Positions 7,133-16,049 of a stretch of DNA of 64,000 bases are shown piece by piece. Under the pieces are notes generated by a model. It was not told the DNA's origin. It ran no database searches and saw only the letters and a program-made list of their open reading frames with translations. Positions within the stretch are counted from its first letter, which is position 1, and every line of letters begins with the position of its first letter. The translations under genes and the position numbers were made by a program. The stretch comes from Microcaldota archaeon (GTDB lineage: Archaea; Micrarchaeota; Micrarchaeia; Norongarragalinales; Norongarragalinaceae). The stretch is taken from the NCBI GenBank assembly GCA_016188965.1, contig JACPGT010000005.1, forward strand, positions 1 to 64,000. Direction: 5' to 3'.

Positions 7133-8767
7133 TCAGCGCTCGCCTTTGACCAAGCGGATTTCGAATACGGCCGCCGGCACCTGCAAACCGAAGTTTTCCA
7201 ACACCTGCGGATGCAGCTCGCCGACGAAGCCGACGTTTTGCGTGCCGACGAAGACGGACGCGGCGCGGCCTTCGATGAAGCGTTCCGACTTGAGCTCCTT
7301 GAGCTGGTACGACACACCCATGCGGCGGCAGAACTCATCCAACAACGACGCGGCCTCCGTCAGGCCAGCGCCGGCATGGACCGACACCAGGCAGGCGTGC
7401 ACATCGGTGCGCGTCTTGGTTTCCGTCGAAGGATCCAGTCCGACGACTTGGCCGACTTCGAACACCTTCTGCGGATAGGGCTGGTGCGTGTTCTCCGAGA
7501 GGGCCTCCAGGACCGACGGCATCAGCATCGAACGCAAGCTTGTGTATTCCTCGCTCACCGGGTTGCGGATCTTGACCAGATCGGCATCCGCAAAGGACTT
7601 CGCGGCCTTGCGCGGCGCGAAGAACACGTGCGTCATGAATTCGACGAAACCGAACGACGCCAAGGCGTCGCGGGCCGACTGCACCACGTACGTCTGCTCG
7701 CTTTTGGATCCCACGGTGAACAGCGAAGGCGGCTTGATGGAAAAACGGTTGAACGTGTGCGCTAAGGCCACTTCCTCGACGAGGTCCACCTCGTGCAGGA
7801 AGTCGGCCCGGTAGCGCGGCACTAAGCAGTCCAACGCATCGCGGCCCACCTGGACGTCCAAACGCTGGCGGCGCAGCAATTGCACGACCTGCTTGGGCGT
7901 CAACTGCGTGCCTAACACCTGGTTGACCTTGTCCACGCGCATGACGTATTTTTCCGGCCGGAAGTCCGGAGTCACCAATTTCTTGGACGCATGGTGGATC
8001 TCCACCGTTTCGACGGATGCGCCTTGGTCGGCAAAGTCCTGGCAGAGCACGTTGAGCGCCGTGTTGCACGCATGCAGATCCGTACCCGTCAAGTCGATCA
8101 GGATGTTCTTCGTCTTTTCCGTCACTGCGCAGGAAACGGAGTTGATGATGTCCACCAGCGAGAGGATCTTGCCTTTTGAATCGACCAGGGCCGGATAGTG
8201 CTCGCCCTTGACTAAGTGTGCGTAATCCTTGCCCGTCGGATGCTCCCGGAGGATCTGCCGGACGCTCATCTCGCGCTCGGCCTTGAGAGGGTGGAATTTG
8301 GCATCCATGCCGATGTTCTTCAGATAGAACGGCCCTTTGAGCGCGTCCAAGTCGTACAGGCCGATGGAGCCTTTCTTGCGGCGGCGGCCCAACGTCAAAT
8401 CCAGCTTTTCCTGGACTTGGAACAAATGCTGGATCTTGGCATCGTCAAGCCGGACGTTGCGGACCACGGCACCCACCAAAACGGGGCGCAGAGCTTCGGA
8501 TTCCGGCTCGACGAAGAACTTGACGCCGGAAGGCGGCCAGTCGTTCTTGACCAGGCCTAAGTCCTTTTCCAAAAAGCCGCGCAACGCACGCGCCGCGCCG
8601 TACACGGAAAGCAGGTCCGGACGGTCGCCCGTGATCTCGACGGTGATGCCAACGTCATCCACCGTCTCCACGCCGGCCTTGATCTGCGGCAAAGCCTCCA
8701 AAATTTGGGCCTCCGGCGCACCGACCAGCGCAATCAACTGTTTCTTCGGATATGTCGTTGAAACCAT
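7133..8767 (-). CDS. pheT: Phenylalanyl-tRNA synthetase beta subunit
   Basis: A 544-residue protein of the archaeal/eukaryotic-type PheRS beta subunit, forming an alpha2beta2 enzyme with PheS. Visible are the B1-like start (STTYPKKQLIALVGAP), the GDRPDLLS region, the central B5-type stretch (YVMRVDKVNQVLGTQLTPKQ) and the C-terminal catalytic-like core ending in FVGELHPQVLENFGLQVPAA. I start at ATG 8767; the open frame extends upstream but would overlap the small ORF between pheS and pheT. Gene order is pheS, small ORF, pheT, yggS-like, all closely spaced. Confidence 0.93.
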   Translation of the reverse strand: MVSTTYPKKQLIALVGAPEAQILEALPQIKAGVETVDDVGITVEITGDRPDLLSVYGAARALRGFLEKDLGLVKNDWPPSGVKFFVEPESEALRPVLVGAVVRNVRLDDAKIQHLFQVQEKLDLTLGRRRKKGSIGLYDLDALKGPFYLKNIGMDAKFHPLKAEREMSVRQILREHPTGKDYAHLVKGEHYPALVDSKGKILSLVDIINSVSCAVTEKTKNILIDLTGTDLHACNTALNVLCQDFADQGASVETVEIHHASKKLVTPDFRPEKYVMRVDKVNQVLGTQLTPKQVVQLLRRQRLDVQVGRDALDCLVPRYRADFLHEVDLVEEVALAHTFNRFSIKPPSLFTVGSKSEQTYVVQSARDALASFGFVEFMTHVFFAPRKAAKSFADADLVKIRNPVSEEYTSLRSMLMPSVLEALSENTHQPYPQKVFEVGQVVGLDPSTETKTRTDVHACLVSVHAGAGLTEAASLLDEFCRRMGVSYQLKELKSERFIEGRAASVFVGTQNVGFVGELHPQVLENFGLQVPAAVFEIRLVKGER

Positions 8768-8801
8768 GAAAACTCCCGCTCCTCGGTCATTCTTGAACCA
8801 T

Positions 8802-9170
8802 TCAATTCCAGACGATTTGGTACCGCTCCGGATGATCCGGATACATGAACTCGTGATACGGTTCCACGCGGCCCGGGCCGGCCAGCTTCTTGGCCAATTC
8901 CTCATGCGGGAAATTGGCAAACACCACGACGTCGGCACCCTGCTTGCGGGCGAAACCCACGGCGTACGCCACCAACGCCTTGCCCACATCCTTGCCTTGA
9001 AAGCCGGGTTGCGAGGAAAAAGGCGCATGCGGATACGGCAGAAGGACGGCTTTTTGGCGCACCATGCGCACCTGCAATTGGCAGGCCAGACTGCCGCCGG
9101 AATACGCCGACAGGACGAACCAGTTCGCGCCGCGCTTGACCGCGTCGAACGCCAGCTTCACGTCAACCAC
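8802..9170 (-). CDS. Unrecognised protein encoded between pheS and pheT
   Basis: A 122-residue protein starting at GTG 9170, which overlaps the pheS stop by 8 nt, and ending 34 nt before pheT. It has a hydrophobic core and a stretch GKALVAYAVGFARKQGADVV that resembles the cofactor-binding helix of acyltransferase-like folds, then FANFPHEELAKKLAGPGRVE. It does not match a family I can name. Tight coupling to both PheRS subunits suggests a role linked to the synthetase or simple operon residence. Confidence 0.7.
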   Translation of the reverse strand: MVDVKLAFDAVKRGANWFVLSAYSGGSLACQLQVRMVRQKAVLLPYPHAPFSSQPGFQGKDVGKALVAYAVGFARKQGADVVVFANFPHEELAKKLAGPGRVEPYHEFMYPDHPERYQIVWN

Positions 9171-10614
9171 TTTTCTTGGCCTCCGAGCCGCGCAAGTAAC
9201 CCAAATCGTGCGAAAACAAATCCCGGATGTCCGTAATACCCATGGACACCATGGCCAACCGATCGATCCCAAGACCCCAGGCCACGACGGGCACACTGAC
9301 GCCCAACGCGCTGAGCATCTCCGGGCGGAACATGCCCGCGCCTCCGACTTCGGCCCAACCGCGCCCGGGAATCTTGGCGTACAGCTCGACGGACGGCTCG
9401 GTGAACGGGAAATACGAAGGCACGAACTTGACGTCCTCGGCCTGGAACACTTCCTGCGCGAACGTCTTAAGCTGGCCCAGCAAGTCGCTGAACTGGATGT
9501 TGCCTGCCACGTAACCGCCCAACTGGGAAAACTCGATGAAGTGCTTCCAATCGATCTCATCCGGCCGAAAGACGCGGGCGATGAAGAACACGCGGTCCGG
9601 AAATTCCTTCGACCGGTGCAACTCGCGCGAACTGATGCCCGTGTCATGCGAGCGGGCGATCAAACGGGCGGACGTGCGCGGATCCCACGAATACCGCCAA
9701 CCCTTCGAGCCTTCCAGGCCCTCCTCATGCGCCTTTTTCACCTTCTGGACGAAAACGTCATCCGGAAGAAGGCCTAAACTTGGCTGCTCGACATAAAACA
9801 CGTCATGCAAATCGCGCGCCGGGTGGTCCTGCGCCATGAACAGCGAATCCATGTTCCAGAATTCCGTCTCCACCAGGCTGCCATCCACCTCGCGGAAACC
9901 CAGGCCCACCAGCTTGTCCCGCATCTTCTGCAAGAACTCCTGGTACGGATGCTTGCGGCCCGCGAGCACCGGCGCTACGACCGTCTTGAGGTCGTACGGC
10001 CGGAACTTCTGGCCCTTCCACGAGCCGGACTTGAGCATCTCCGGCGTCAACGCGGAAACCATGCCAGCATCGGCCTCCGGGTCCTTGAGCGCCGACTTGC
10101 CGGACGCGGTGATGGACGCCAACACGGTCTTTTCCGACGCGTCGCGCGCCAGCTTGCGCTGGATCAATAAGGACACGTCCGCCGATTTTCCGGCGGCCAG
10201 CGCCTCCAGCGCCGTTTCCGACTCGCTGGGCTTGTCGGACGCCACCGACGCCTTGCCGCCTTCAATGGTAAGAGCGCCGCTTTTTTTGGCCCACATCAAG
10301 GCGATGCCTTGCTCGGCCGGCGATAAGTTGGCTTTTTTAAACGCCTCGCCCAACGCAAGCGCTTTTTTGCCGAGCACACGCACCAGGCGGCGTTCAGGCA
10401 AGCCGTTTTTCAGCGCGGCGTTGCCCTCGTCGGTCAGCTCGGCGCGCTTTCGCTCTTCCTTGCGCAAAACGGCAAAGCCGTCCGATTCCAAGCCGGCCAG
10501 CACACTCATGACCGACGACACGGCTACTCCCGCCTTTTCGGCCAAAATAGAAGCGGACAGCTCGCCTTTGTATGCGGATAAAACGGACAAAACCTTGCGG
10601 TCCAGTTCCTTCAT
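9163..10614 (-). CDS. pheS: Phenylalanyl-tRNA synthetase alpha subunit
   Basis: A 483-residue class II synthetase alpha subunit. The N-terminus is a winged-helix tRNA-binding region (MKELDRKVLSVLSAYKGELS). The catalytic core shows motif 2 around FRPDEIDWKHFIEFSQLGGY and motif 3 at GLGIDRLAMV. ATG 10614 is preferred over earlier in-frame codons because GAGGGG lies about 9 nt upstream on the coding strand and archaeal PheS normally begins with this winged helix. It heads the phe gene string. Confidence 0.95.
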   Translation of the reverse strand: MKELDRKVLSVLSAYKGELSASILAEKAGVAVSSVMSVLAGLESDGFAVLRKEERKRAELTDEGNAALKNGLPERRLVRVLGKKALALGEAFKKANLSPAEQGIALMWAKKSGALTIEGGKASVASDKPSESETALEALAAGKSADVSLLIQRKLARDASEKTVLASITASGKSALKDPEADAGMVSALTPEMLKSGSWKGQKFRPYDLKTVVAPVLAGRKHPYQEFLQKMRDKLVGLGFREVDGSLVETEFWNMDSLFMAQDHPARDLHDVFYVEQPSLGLLPDDVFVQKVKKAHEEGLEGSKGWRYSWDPRTSARLIARSHDTGISSRELHRSKEFPDRVFFIARVFRPDEIDWKHFIEFSQLGGYVAGNIQFSDLLGQLKTFAQEVFQAEDVKFVPSYFPFTEPSVELYAKIPGRGWAEVGGAGMFRPEMLSALGVSVPVVAWGLGIDRLAMVSMGITDIRDLFSHDLGYLRGSEAKKSG

Positions 10615-10753
10615 GGACAAACCCCTCAAAACAGCAGAGTTCTTCTGTCCGGAGCCAATTAAAGACTGTCGTTTGCTGGACCCAATGGCGTAGGAAAACG
10701 AAATCAAACCTTAAAAGCTCACGACGCATAAACGTAATGGGGGTTGAAAACCT

Positions 10754-11320
10754 ATGCTCGAATGGATCGTCATCGGATTGCTCGTCTTAATCGTGCTTGT
10801 CGCCGTCTATTACTACAACAAGCTGGTCGGCCTGAACAACCAAGCCGAAGCCGATTGGAAACAGATCGACCCTTTGCTTCAGCAACGCCTCGACACCATC
10901 CCGAACCTCATCGCCATGGCCAAGCGCATCATGAAACAGGAAACCGACCTGTTCACCGGTCTGGCCCGCGCCCGCGAAGGCGCCATGTCCGCCAAGGACA
11001 TCAAAGGCAAAATCGAGGCCAACCAGCAACTAGGCTCGCTGATCGGCACGCTATACGCACGCGCGGAAGCCTACCCCGAGATGAAGTCCAACACGACGAT
11101 GCAGACGGCCATGGAAGCGCTCTCCGGCATCGAGGACAAAATCAAGTACGGACGCCAACGCTATGGCTACACCGTCCAGGAGTACATCAACGCCACCACC
11201 CAGTTCCCCGGCATGCTCTTCGCCGGCCTCTTCGGCTACGCCAAGGACAAATGGCCGTACTACAAGGCCGATGACGCCGCCCGCAAGGGCATCGACGCCG
11301 GCAAACTGCTGGAAGACTAA
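10754..11320 (+). CDS. lemA: LemA family membrane protein
   Basis: A 188-residue protein with one N-terminal membrane helix (residues 3-22) followed by the LemA helical bundle: YYNKLVGLNNQAEADWKQID, LLQQRLDTIPNLI and SNTTMQTAMEALSGIEDKI. In bacteria and some archaea LemA is found beside HtpX-type proteases, as here. Its function is unsettled. A TATA-like ACCTTAAAAG at about 10709 lies in the divergent promoter region shared with pheS. Confidence 0.93.
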   Translation: MLEWIVIGLLVLIVLVAVYYYNKLVGLNNQAEADWKQIDPLLQQRLDTIPNLIAMAKRIMKQETDLFTGLARAREGAMSAKDIKGKIEANQQLGSLIGTLYARAEAYPEMKSNTTMQTAMEALSGIEDKIKYGRQRYGYTVQEYINATTQFPGMLFAGLFGYAKDKWPYYKADDAARKGIDAGKLLED

Positions 11321-11450
11321 AGACAAACCCGGCAAAGGAGCCGTCGCGTCCTGGAAGAAAAACCAAGGCGACGGCATTTTTCCCTTTTTCCAATTTTTTT
11401 CAAAGCCTCAATAGCGCAATAAACCGGAAAACGGCATTGGACAAAAACAC

Positions 11451-12398
11451 ATGGCCCAAACCCCTGAACCAACGATGAAGCCGAACACCCGCACCTCATT
11501 CCAAGCCGAAATCGCCTCGAACAAGCGCAAGAGCTGGGCCTTAGTCGCCGTCGTCTTTCTCATCCTGACGGCGCTGCTGTACGTCATCGCCTCCGTCTAC
11601 ACCGGCGCAAGCTCGATCGTCTTTCTGCTCATCGGCCTGCTCTTCTCCGGCGCCTATGTCGCCGTCACATACTTCTACGGCGACCAGATCGTCTTGAGCA
11701 CGACCGGCGCCCAACCCATTGACGAACGCAATCCCAAACACCTCTTCCTCAAGAACACGGTCGAAAACCTGGCCTTTGCTGCCCGCCTGCCGAAAACGCC
11801 GGACATCTACGTCATCCAAAGCGACGCGCTGAACGCCTTTGCCACCGGACGCGACCCCCAGCATGCCTCCATCGCCGTCACCGCCGGCTTGTTGAACACA
11901 TTGGACCGCAACGAACTGGAAGGCGTCATCGCGCACGAAATCAGCCACGTATCCAACTACGACATCCGCTTTTCCCTGTTAGTCGCCATCATGGTCGGAC
12001 TGATCGCCATCTTGAGCCACATGTTTCTCCGCTCGCTCTGGTATTCCGGCGGCAACAACTCCGACCGCAAAGGCGGCGCCTTGCCCTTGATTCTCATCGG
12101 AATCCTGCTGGCCATCCTCGCGCCCATCCTCGTCCGCCTGGTCCAGGCCGCCGTCTCGCGTCACCGCGAATCCTTGGCCGACGCTTCCGGCGCCAAGCTC
12201 ACCCGCTACCCGGAAGGTCTTGCCTCGGCATTGGAAAAGATCAAAGCGCAAGAGAGCCGGAAGGACGCGCCGAAACTCAACGTCAGCGAAGCGGAATCCC
12301 ATCTTTTCTTCAGCGACCCGGTCAAGAGCCACCTGGACGGATTGTTCGCCACGCACCCCCCGCTGGAAGAACGGATTAAGACGCTGCGGGGCATGTAG
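11451..12398 (+). CDS. htpX: HtpX-like M48 membrane zinc protease
   Basis: A 315-residue integral membrane metalloprotease with two N-terminal membrane helices, the zinc site HEISH near residue 165, two further hydrophobic segments (VAIMVGLIAILSHMFL and LPLILIGILLAILAPILV) and the third-ligand Glu in HRESLADASG. It degrades misfolded membrane proteins at the cytoplasmic face. The start could be ATG 11451 or 11475. The lemA-htpX pairing is conserved in many prokaryotes. Confidence 0.93.
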   Translation: MAQTPEPTMKPNTRTSFQAEIASNKRKSWALVAVVFLILTALLYVIASVYTGASSIVFLLIGLLFSGAYVAVTYFYGDQIVLSTTGAQPIDERNPKHLFLKNTVENLAFAARLPKTPDIYVIQSDALNAFATGRDPQHASIAVTAGLLNTLDRNELEGVIAHEISHVSNYDIRFSLLVAIMVGLIAILSHMFLRSLWYSGGNNSDRKGGALPLILIGILLAILAPILVRLVQAAVSRHRESLADASGAKLTRYPEGLASALEKIKAQESRKDAPKLNVSEAESHLFFSDPVKSHLDGLFATHPPLEERIKTLRGM

Positions 12399-12483
12399 AA
12401 AAAAGAGTCAGCCAACGGCCAAGAAAAAAACGAAAAAAATTATTGGACGGAGACGTCCACCGGAATGGTTTGGAGATTTTCCT

Positions 12484-12663
12484 TTAACTGCCGCGGGCTG
12501 TCCGACTCTGGACCACGAAATCAGCATCCAGAATGGCCAGACGCACCAGAGCAACCCGGCCGTGCATGACGGGATGCTTTTTCGTCACGATAAGGGCCCA
12601 ACGCTCTTCCGTCAGGCGAATCGTGCGGCCCAGCACGCTCGGAAGGGAGAACAGGACAGGCAT
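12484..12663 (-). CDS. Small ORF resembling the start of a PBECR/EndoU-like nuclease domain
   Basis: A 59-residue minus-strand ORF starting at ATG 12663. Its segment IRLTEERWALIVTKKHPVMH resembles the opening of small phage-type RNase-like domains that start with a LTEERWxHIxxxHP pattern, and a later stretch AILDADFVVQSRT also fits. It stops before the expected C-terminal strand and catalytic residues, so it may be a truncated remnant. The rest of the 12.40-12.72 kb gap holds nothing I can support. Confidence 0.35.
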   Translation of the reverse strand: MPVLFSLPSVLGRTIRLTEERWALIVTKKHPVMHGRVALVRLAILDADFVVQSRTARGS

Positions 12664-12721
12664 GCCAGCGTCGGTGCAGGTGAAGCTGAAAAGAGTTGAG
12701 TAGAGAAATAATCAAACGAAG

Positions 12722-13375
12722 CTAGCGGCGTTTCCGCACCTGATTCGAAATGCCGAGCGAACCGGAAAAAGGGACATAACGCAGGTACGAATAATCCGAT
12801 TCAACAGGATAAAGGCGTTGAAAACCCCACACGACGAGATACCCTCCGGCGGAAAAATAGGCCAGCAGAACGGAGAAGGGCATCAGGGAAACGGCAATAA
12901 GCGGGCTAATAATGAAAAGATAGAGCAACGCCGAAAATACTCCGATGACTACGGCCACGACCGCGTCGATTACGAAAAGCAGCAAATGCTGTCTCACGAT
13001 GAAGAAAATCAAGCTTCCTAAAACCAAATCCTTGAAAGACCTCACCATCCAGGATAGAAAACGAGGGTAACCCTGCGCGTTGTAAGACATCCGAGCCAAT
13101 TTTGAAAACGGGATACCGTTGAAAACGGAATAAAAAAGCATGGCCACGACGATAAGGGAAAGGGAAAGAAAGACCAAGGCCAAATAAAGTAATACCAATA
13201 CGAAAAACACGTCTTCGGCTTGAGCATACGTTTTCAAATCGCCCAGCGGATCCACAAAGCTTGAAATGGTTTCAATGAATGGAAAATGCCCGGAATAACC
13301 AAGAAGAATCCATGATAGGCCGGCTGCAATCAAAAACCAGGAAAAATAGCGGCCCAAACGTTCAAAGTCAAACAA
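12722..13375 (-). CDS. Hypothetical integral membrane protein
   Basis: A 217-residue protein with at least five hydrophobic segments, rich in Phe and Leu, with a basic C-terminus (SNQVRKRR). Its start overlaps the end of the deoxyhypusine synthase gene by 8 nt, so it is probably translated from the same transcript. I do not recognise a family. Codon use looks more AT-rich than its neighbours. Confidence 0.7.
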   Translation of the reverse strand: MFDFERLGRYFSWFLIAAGLSWILLGYSGHFPFIETISSFVDPLGDLKTYAQAEDVFFVLVLLYLALVFLSLSLIVVAMLFYSVFNGIPFSKLARMSYNAQGYPRFLSWMVRSFKDLVLGSLIFFIVRQHLLLFVIDAVVAVVIGVFSALLYLFIISPLIAVSLMPFSVLLAYFSAGGYLVVWGFQRLYPVESDYSYLRYVPFSGSLGISNQVRKRR

Positions 13376-14297
13376 GTCCTGCCACCGCTAACGGGAAATT
13401 GATCGTCGCATCGCCGTACACGGTGACGTGGGCCGCCTTTTCCTTGACTTTCCCCCACGACACGGCTTCCTTCGGACGCGCGCCCGACAAAGAACCGTCG
13501 TACTCCTGCGCGGTCGTGAAATAGACAGCGGAATCCAAACCGCCGCGCAGCAGGTTGCAGCCGATGGTGAAGTGCTTGCTGGGACCGCCGCCGATGATGA
13601 CGGCCGACGTTTTTTCCGCGTTCAACACTAAATTCCCAACGGGCTTCAGATCCGCTGTGGCATCCAGGACGAATTCCGGATGGTCCTGTTTGAAGAAGAA
13701 CAGTTGCAGACCCAACGCCGAGTCAATGAGCGCCGGCGAGAAGACGGGCACTTTTCTCTCGCGGCACGCGGCCAGGAACGAGTGCTTGTCCTTGCCCAAG
13801 GCCGAAACGGAAAGCTCGCGGATGAACTCCGACGGCGCCCAGACTTCCTTCTTCGAAAGCATCTTCTTGAAGACCGGTTGCACTTTTCTTTCCAACTGCA
13901 CGTACGACGCATTGTCCACCAGCACGTTGCCGATGCGGTTGATGCTGGCCTTGTGAAGCCGCACATCATCCGCGTCGAACGAACCGGCATCGTACGGCCG
14001 CCACGACTTGATCAGGTCGTGGTCGATGGAGCCTCCAGACGTCACCACCGCGTCCACCCAGCCCTGCCGGATGGCCTGCGCCAAGACGCCGCGAAGGCCC
14101 GAGGCGACCAGGTTGGCGGTGAACGCTAGGAAAACCGTCCGGTTTTCATCCTGCTTCATTTCGCGCATCAGGGCCACGGCCTGCGCCAAATGCGAGGCCT
14201 GAAAGCCGGCGGATTCAAAATCGGCCAACAAGTCGGAGACGTCCCCACGGGCTTCAAAATCGCGAATCGTCTTTTTTTCTTTTTTTGCCATTCGCAC
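13368..14297 (-). CDS. dys: Deoxyhypusine synthase
   Basis: About 309 residues of the deoxyhypusine synthase family, which transfers the aminobutyl group of spermidine, using NAD, to a lysine of aIF5A. NAD-site segments GGSIDHDLIKSW and GNVLVDNASY are present, and the catalytic Lys lies in the family motif VSWGK near the C-terminus, followed by VYGDATINFPL. I prefer GTG 14297 because AGGAG sits 6 nt upstream; ATG 14291 is an alternative. It is divergent from pelota; both act in translation. Confidence 0.93.
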   Translation of the reverse strand: MRMAKKEKKTIRDFEARGDVSDLLADFESAGFQASHLAQAVALMREMKQDENRTVFLAFTANLVASGLRGVLAQAIRQGWVDAVVTSGGSIDHDLIKSWRPYDAGSFDADDVRLHKASINRIGNVLVDNASYVQLERKVQPVFKKMLSKKEVWAPSEFIRELSVSALGKDKHSFLAACRERKVPVFSPALIDSALGLQLFFFKQDHPEFVLDATADLKPVGNLVLNAEKTSAVIIGGGPSKHFTIGCNLLRGGLDSAVYFTTAQEYDGSLSGARPKEAVSWGKVKEKAAHVTVYGDATINFPLAVAGLV

Positions 14298-14372
14298 AAA
14301 CAACTCCTCTTAAAGCAATGATTCGGCACAATAAAAACGGTTCAACCAACACCCAATCCGAAGGTTTCAACC

Positions 14373-15410
14373 ATGAAGATCATCCATCACGACGAACAGG
14401 AACACAAAATCAAGCTGGAGCCGCAGTGCCCGGAAGACCTATGGTACCTCCAGAAGATTATCGAACCGGGCGACGGCGTCGAAGGAGTGTCGTTCCGCCG
14501 CTTCAAGTCGGAAGGCGAAGAAGGCGAATCCGGAGAGAAGAAGAAAGTCCACATCCTGCTGCGAGCCGAACAGGTCGAATTCGCGGAAAACGCGTTGAAA
14601 CTACGCATCACCGGCAAGATCGAATCCGGCAGCCCCGAAGAATTCGCACCCAAAGGTGCCTTTCACACCCTGGACATCGAAGTCCACGAACGGCTCACGT
14701 TGTACAAGACGCTCAACGCCTACCACTGGTCGATCCTGAACGACGCCAAGAAACGAAGCTCGCACGTCAAGGCCTTCCTCGTCGTGCTGGACGAACACCA
14801 AGCCACCTTGGCCGAACTGCAATTGCAAGGCCTGCGCTTCATCGCCGAAATCCACTTCCGCGGCACCAAGAAAGACCCCAAGGCTTTCGAAGAAGCGCAA
14901 AAAGCGTACTTTTCCGAAATCGCCAAGGCCCTGGAAGGAAAAGACCACCTCGTCATCGCCGGGCCCGGCTTTGCCAAGGACAACCTCAAGAAATACCTCG
15001 ACGAGAAATACCCAGCCGTCTCCAAGAAAGCCCGCTTTGAATACGCCGCATCGGCCGAAAAGCCCGGCGTGTACGAATTACTCAAACGCGGCGTCATCGA
15101 AAAAGCGTTGGGAGAGCAGCGGCTGGCCAAAGAATTCGAACTCATGGAAAAATTCAAGGCAAGCGTAGGCCGCGACGACCACCTCTGCGCCTACGGCCTG
15201 GCCGACGTGAAAGCCGCCGTCGAGGCCGGCGCCGCGTCCGATCTCATGATCAGCGAGACGCTCATGAAAGACAAAACCATCCAGTCCATCATGGACCAAG
15301 CCCGCCGCCTAGGGGCTGAACTGCACGTCTTTGAAACGGACAGCCAACCCGGGGCTGAATTGAAAGCCTTCGGACTTGCGGCATTGCTGCGCTACCCCAT
15401 CTGGAAATAA
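14373..15410 (+). CDS. pelA: Pelota (Dom34), ribosome rescue factor
   Basis: A 345-residue protein with the pelota layout. The N-terminal Sm-like domain includes EDLWYLQKIIEPGDGV, the central domain contains AFLVVLDEHQATLAEL, and the eL30-like C-terminal domain contains YGLADVKAAVEAGAASDLMI. Pelota recognises stalled ribosomes with an empty A site and works with the ABCE1 ATPase to split them. Length is typical for archaeal pelota. Confidence 0.96.
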   Translation: MKIIHHDEQEHKIKLEPQCPEDLWYLQKIIEPGDGVEGVSFRRFKSEGEEGESGEKKKVHILLRAEQVEFAENALKLRITGKIESGSPEEFAPKGAFHTLDIEVHERLTLYKTLNAYHWSILNDAKKRSSHVKAFLVVLDEHQATLAELQLQGLRFIAEIHFRGTKKDPKAFEEAQKAYFSEIAKALEGKDHLVIAGPGFAKDNLKKYLDEKYPAVSKKARFEYAASAEKPGVYELLKRGVIEKALGEQRLAKEFELMEKFKASVGRDDHLCAYGLADVKAAVEAGAASDLMISETLMKDKTIQSIMDQARRLGAELHVFETDSQPGAELKAFGLAALLRYPIWK

Positions 15411-15450
15411 TACGTAACCGCTACACAACCCTGCTGGAAAAGTCCACGAA

Positions 15451-15717
15451 TCAGAATACGTTCGCCGCGTCATTCGCCACGTGACCGCCAACGCGGACAC
15501 GCACTGGGTTGTAGACGAAAGCGAACGCCAAGAAGGACAGCGTGAAAAGCGCCACGTTCTGCTCAATCAACAAAAAATAGGCCGAAGCCACAAACAAGGC
15601 GGCAGCCAAGACGCCCGACTGGGACGCACCGGTGCCAAGACCCGTCAAAGCCGCATCGGAAACGCGGACGCGGTCCTGGGTCCGCTCCGCACGATCCAGC
15701 ACCGCATAGTCCACCAT
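15451..15717 (-). CDS. Small hypothetical membrane protein
   Basis: An 88-residue ORF whose C-terminal half has two hydrophobic segments (VLAAALFVASAYFLLI and LFTLSFLAFAFVY). The N-terminal half is hydrophilic. It lies downstream of the structured-RNA candidate at 15.7-15.9 kb and could be read from the same strong promoter, so that region could instead be its long leader. I recognise no family. Confidence 0.5.
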   Translation of the reverse strand: MVDYAVLDRAERTQDRVRVSDAALTGLGTGASQSGVLAAALFVASAYFLLIEQNVALFTLSFLAFAFVYNPVRVRVGGHVANDAANVF

Positions 15718-15724
15718 ATGACAT

Positions 15725-15898
15725 TACCTGATTGCTCCCAATGAGCCGGCGAGGTTTGAAACCCGCTTGCCGTTTCACGCCTTTCTGCGGGTTTTGCAGG
15801 GCGTTTTGGGACGAATCCTCCCAATTCGGATGCGGTCCTACGCCCGGCCCGTCAGGAGCTCTGTCTGCCGATCTACTCCGTCTACAGCTTGTTCCTCC
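15725..15898 (-). ncRNA. Candidate structured non-coding RNA
   Basis: This interval has no protein-like ORF, starts about 25 nt after a strong minus-strand TATA box and is rich in pairable segments. Examples are a GGGCGT/ACGCCC closing stem around a TTGGGA/TCCCAA hairpin, a CTGC/GCAG hairpin, and an AAACCCGC/GCGGGTTT stem enclosing a GTGAAAC loop. GAGGAA and GTGAAACGGC recall parts of RNase P RNA, but I cannot line up the universal core, so I leave the class open. It may also be the leader of the small membrane gene. Confidence 0.4.
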
Positions 15899-15920
15899 CT
15901 ATCTAACACACGCAGCCCGG

Positions 15921-15930
15921 ATATAAAAAT
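15921..15930 (-). promoter_or_regulatory. Strong TATA/BRE promoter (minus strand)
   Basis: On the minus strand the sequence reads CAAAAGATTTTTATATCC, a good BRE-TATA combination set in AT-rich DNA. Transcription would start near 15898. It faces away from the ACT-domain gene and drives the structured-RNA candidate. Confidence 0.6.
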
Positions 15931-16049
15931 CTTTTGATTTTACAACGTATTTGTCAATAAAATAACATAAACATTAATAAGTATGGCGTTGTTAGGCTCC
16001 AATGGGAAAAACCGGCCGCGCGGCCGGCATCCACGAGGGGCACAAACGC

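Noticed and set aside
15732-15926. Plus-strand 64-residue ORF with several Cys
   Set aside because: It lies antisense to the structured-RNA candidate and has no start context or family. The minus-strand promoter explains the locus better.
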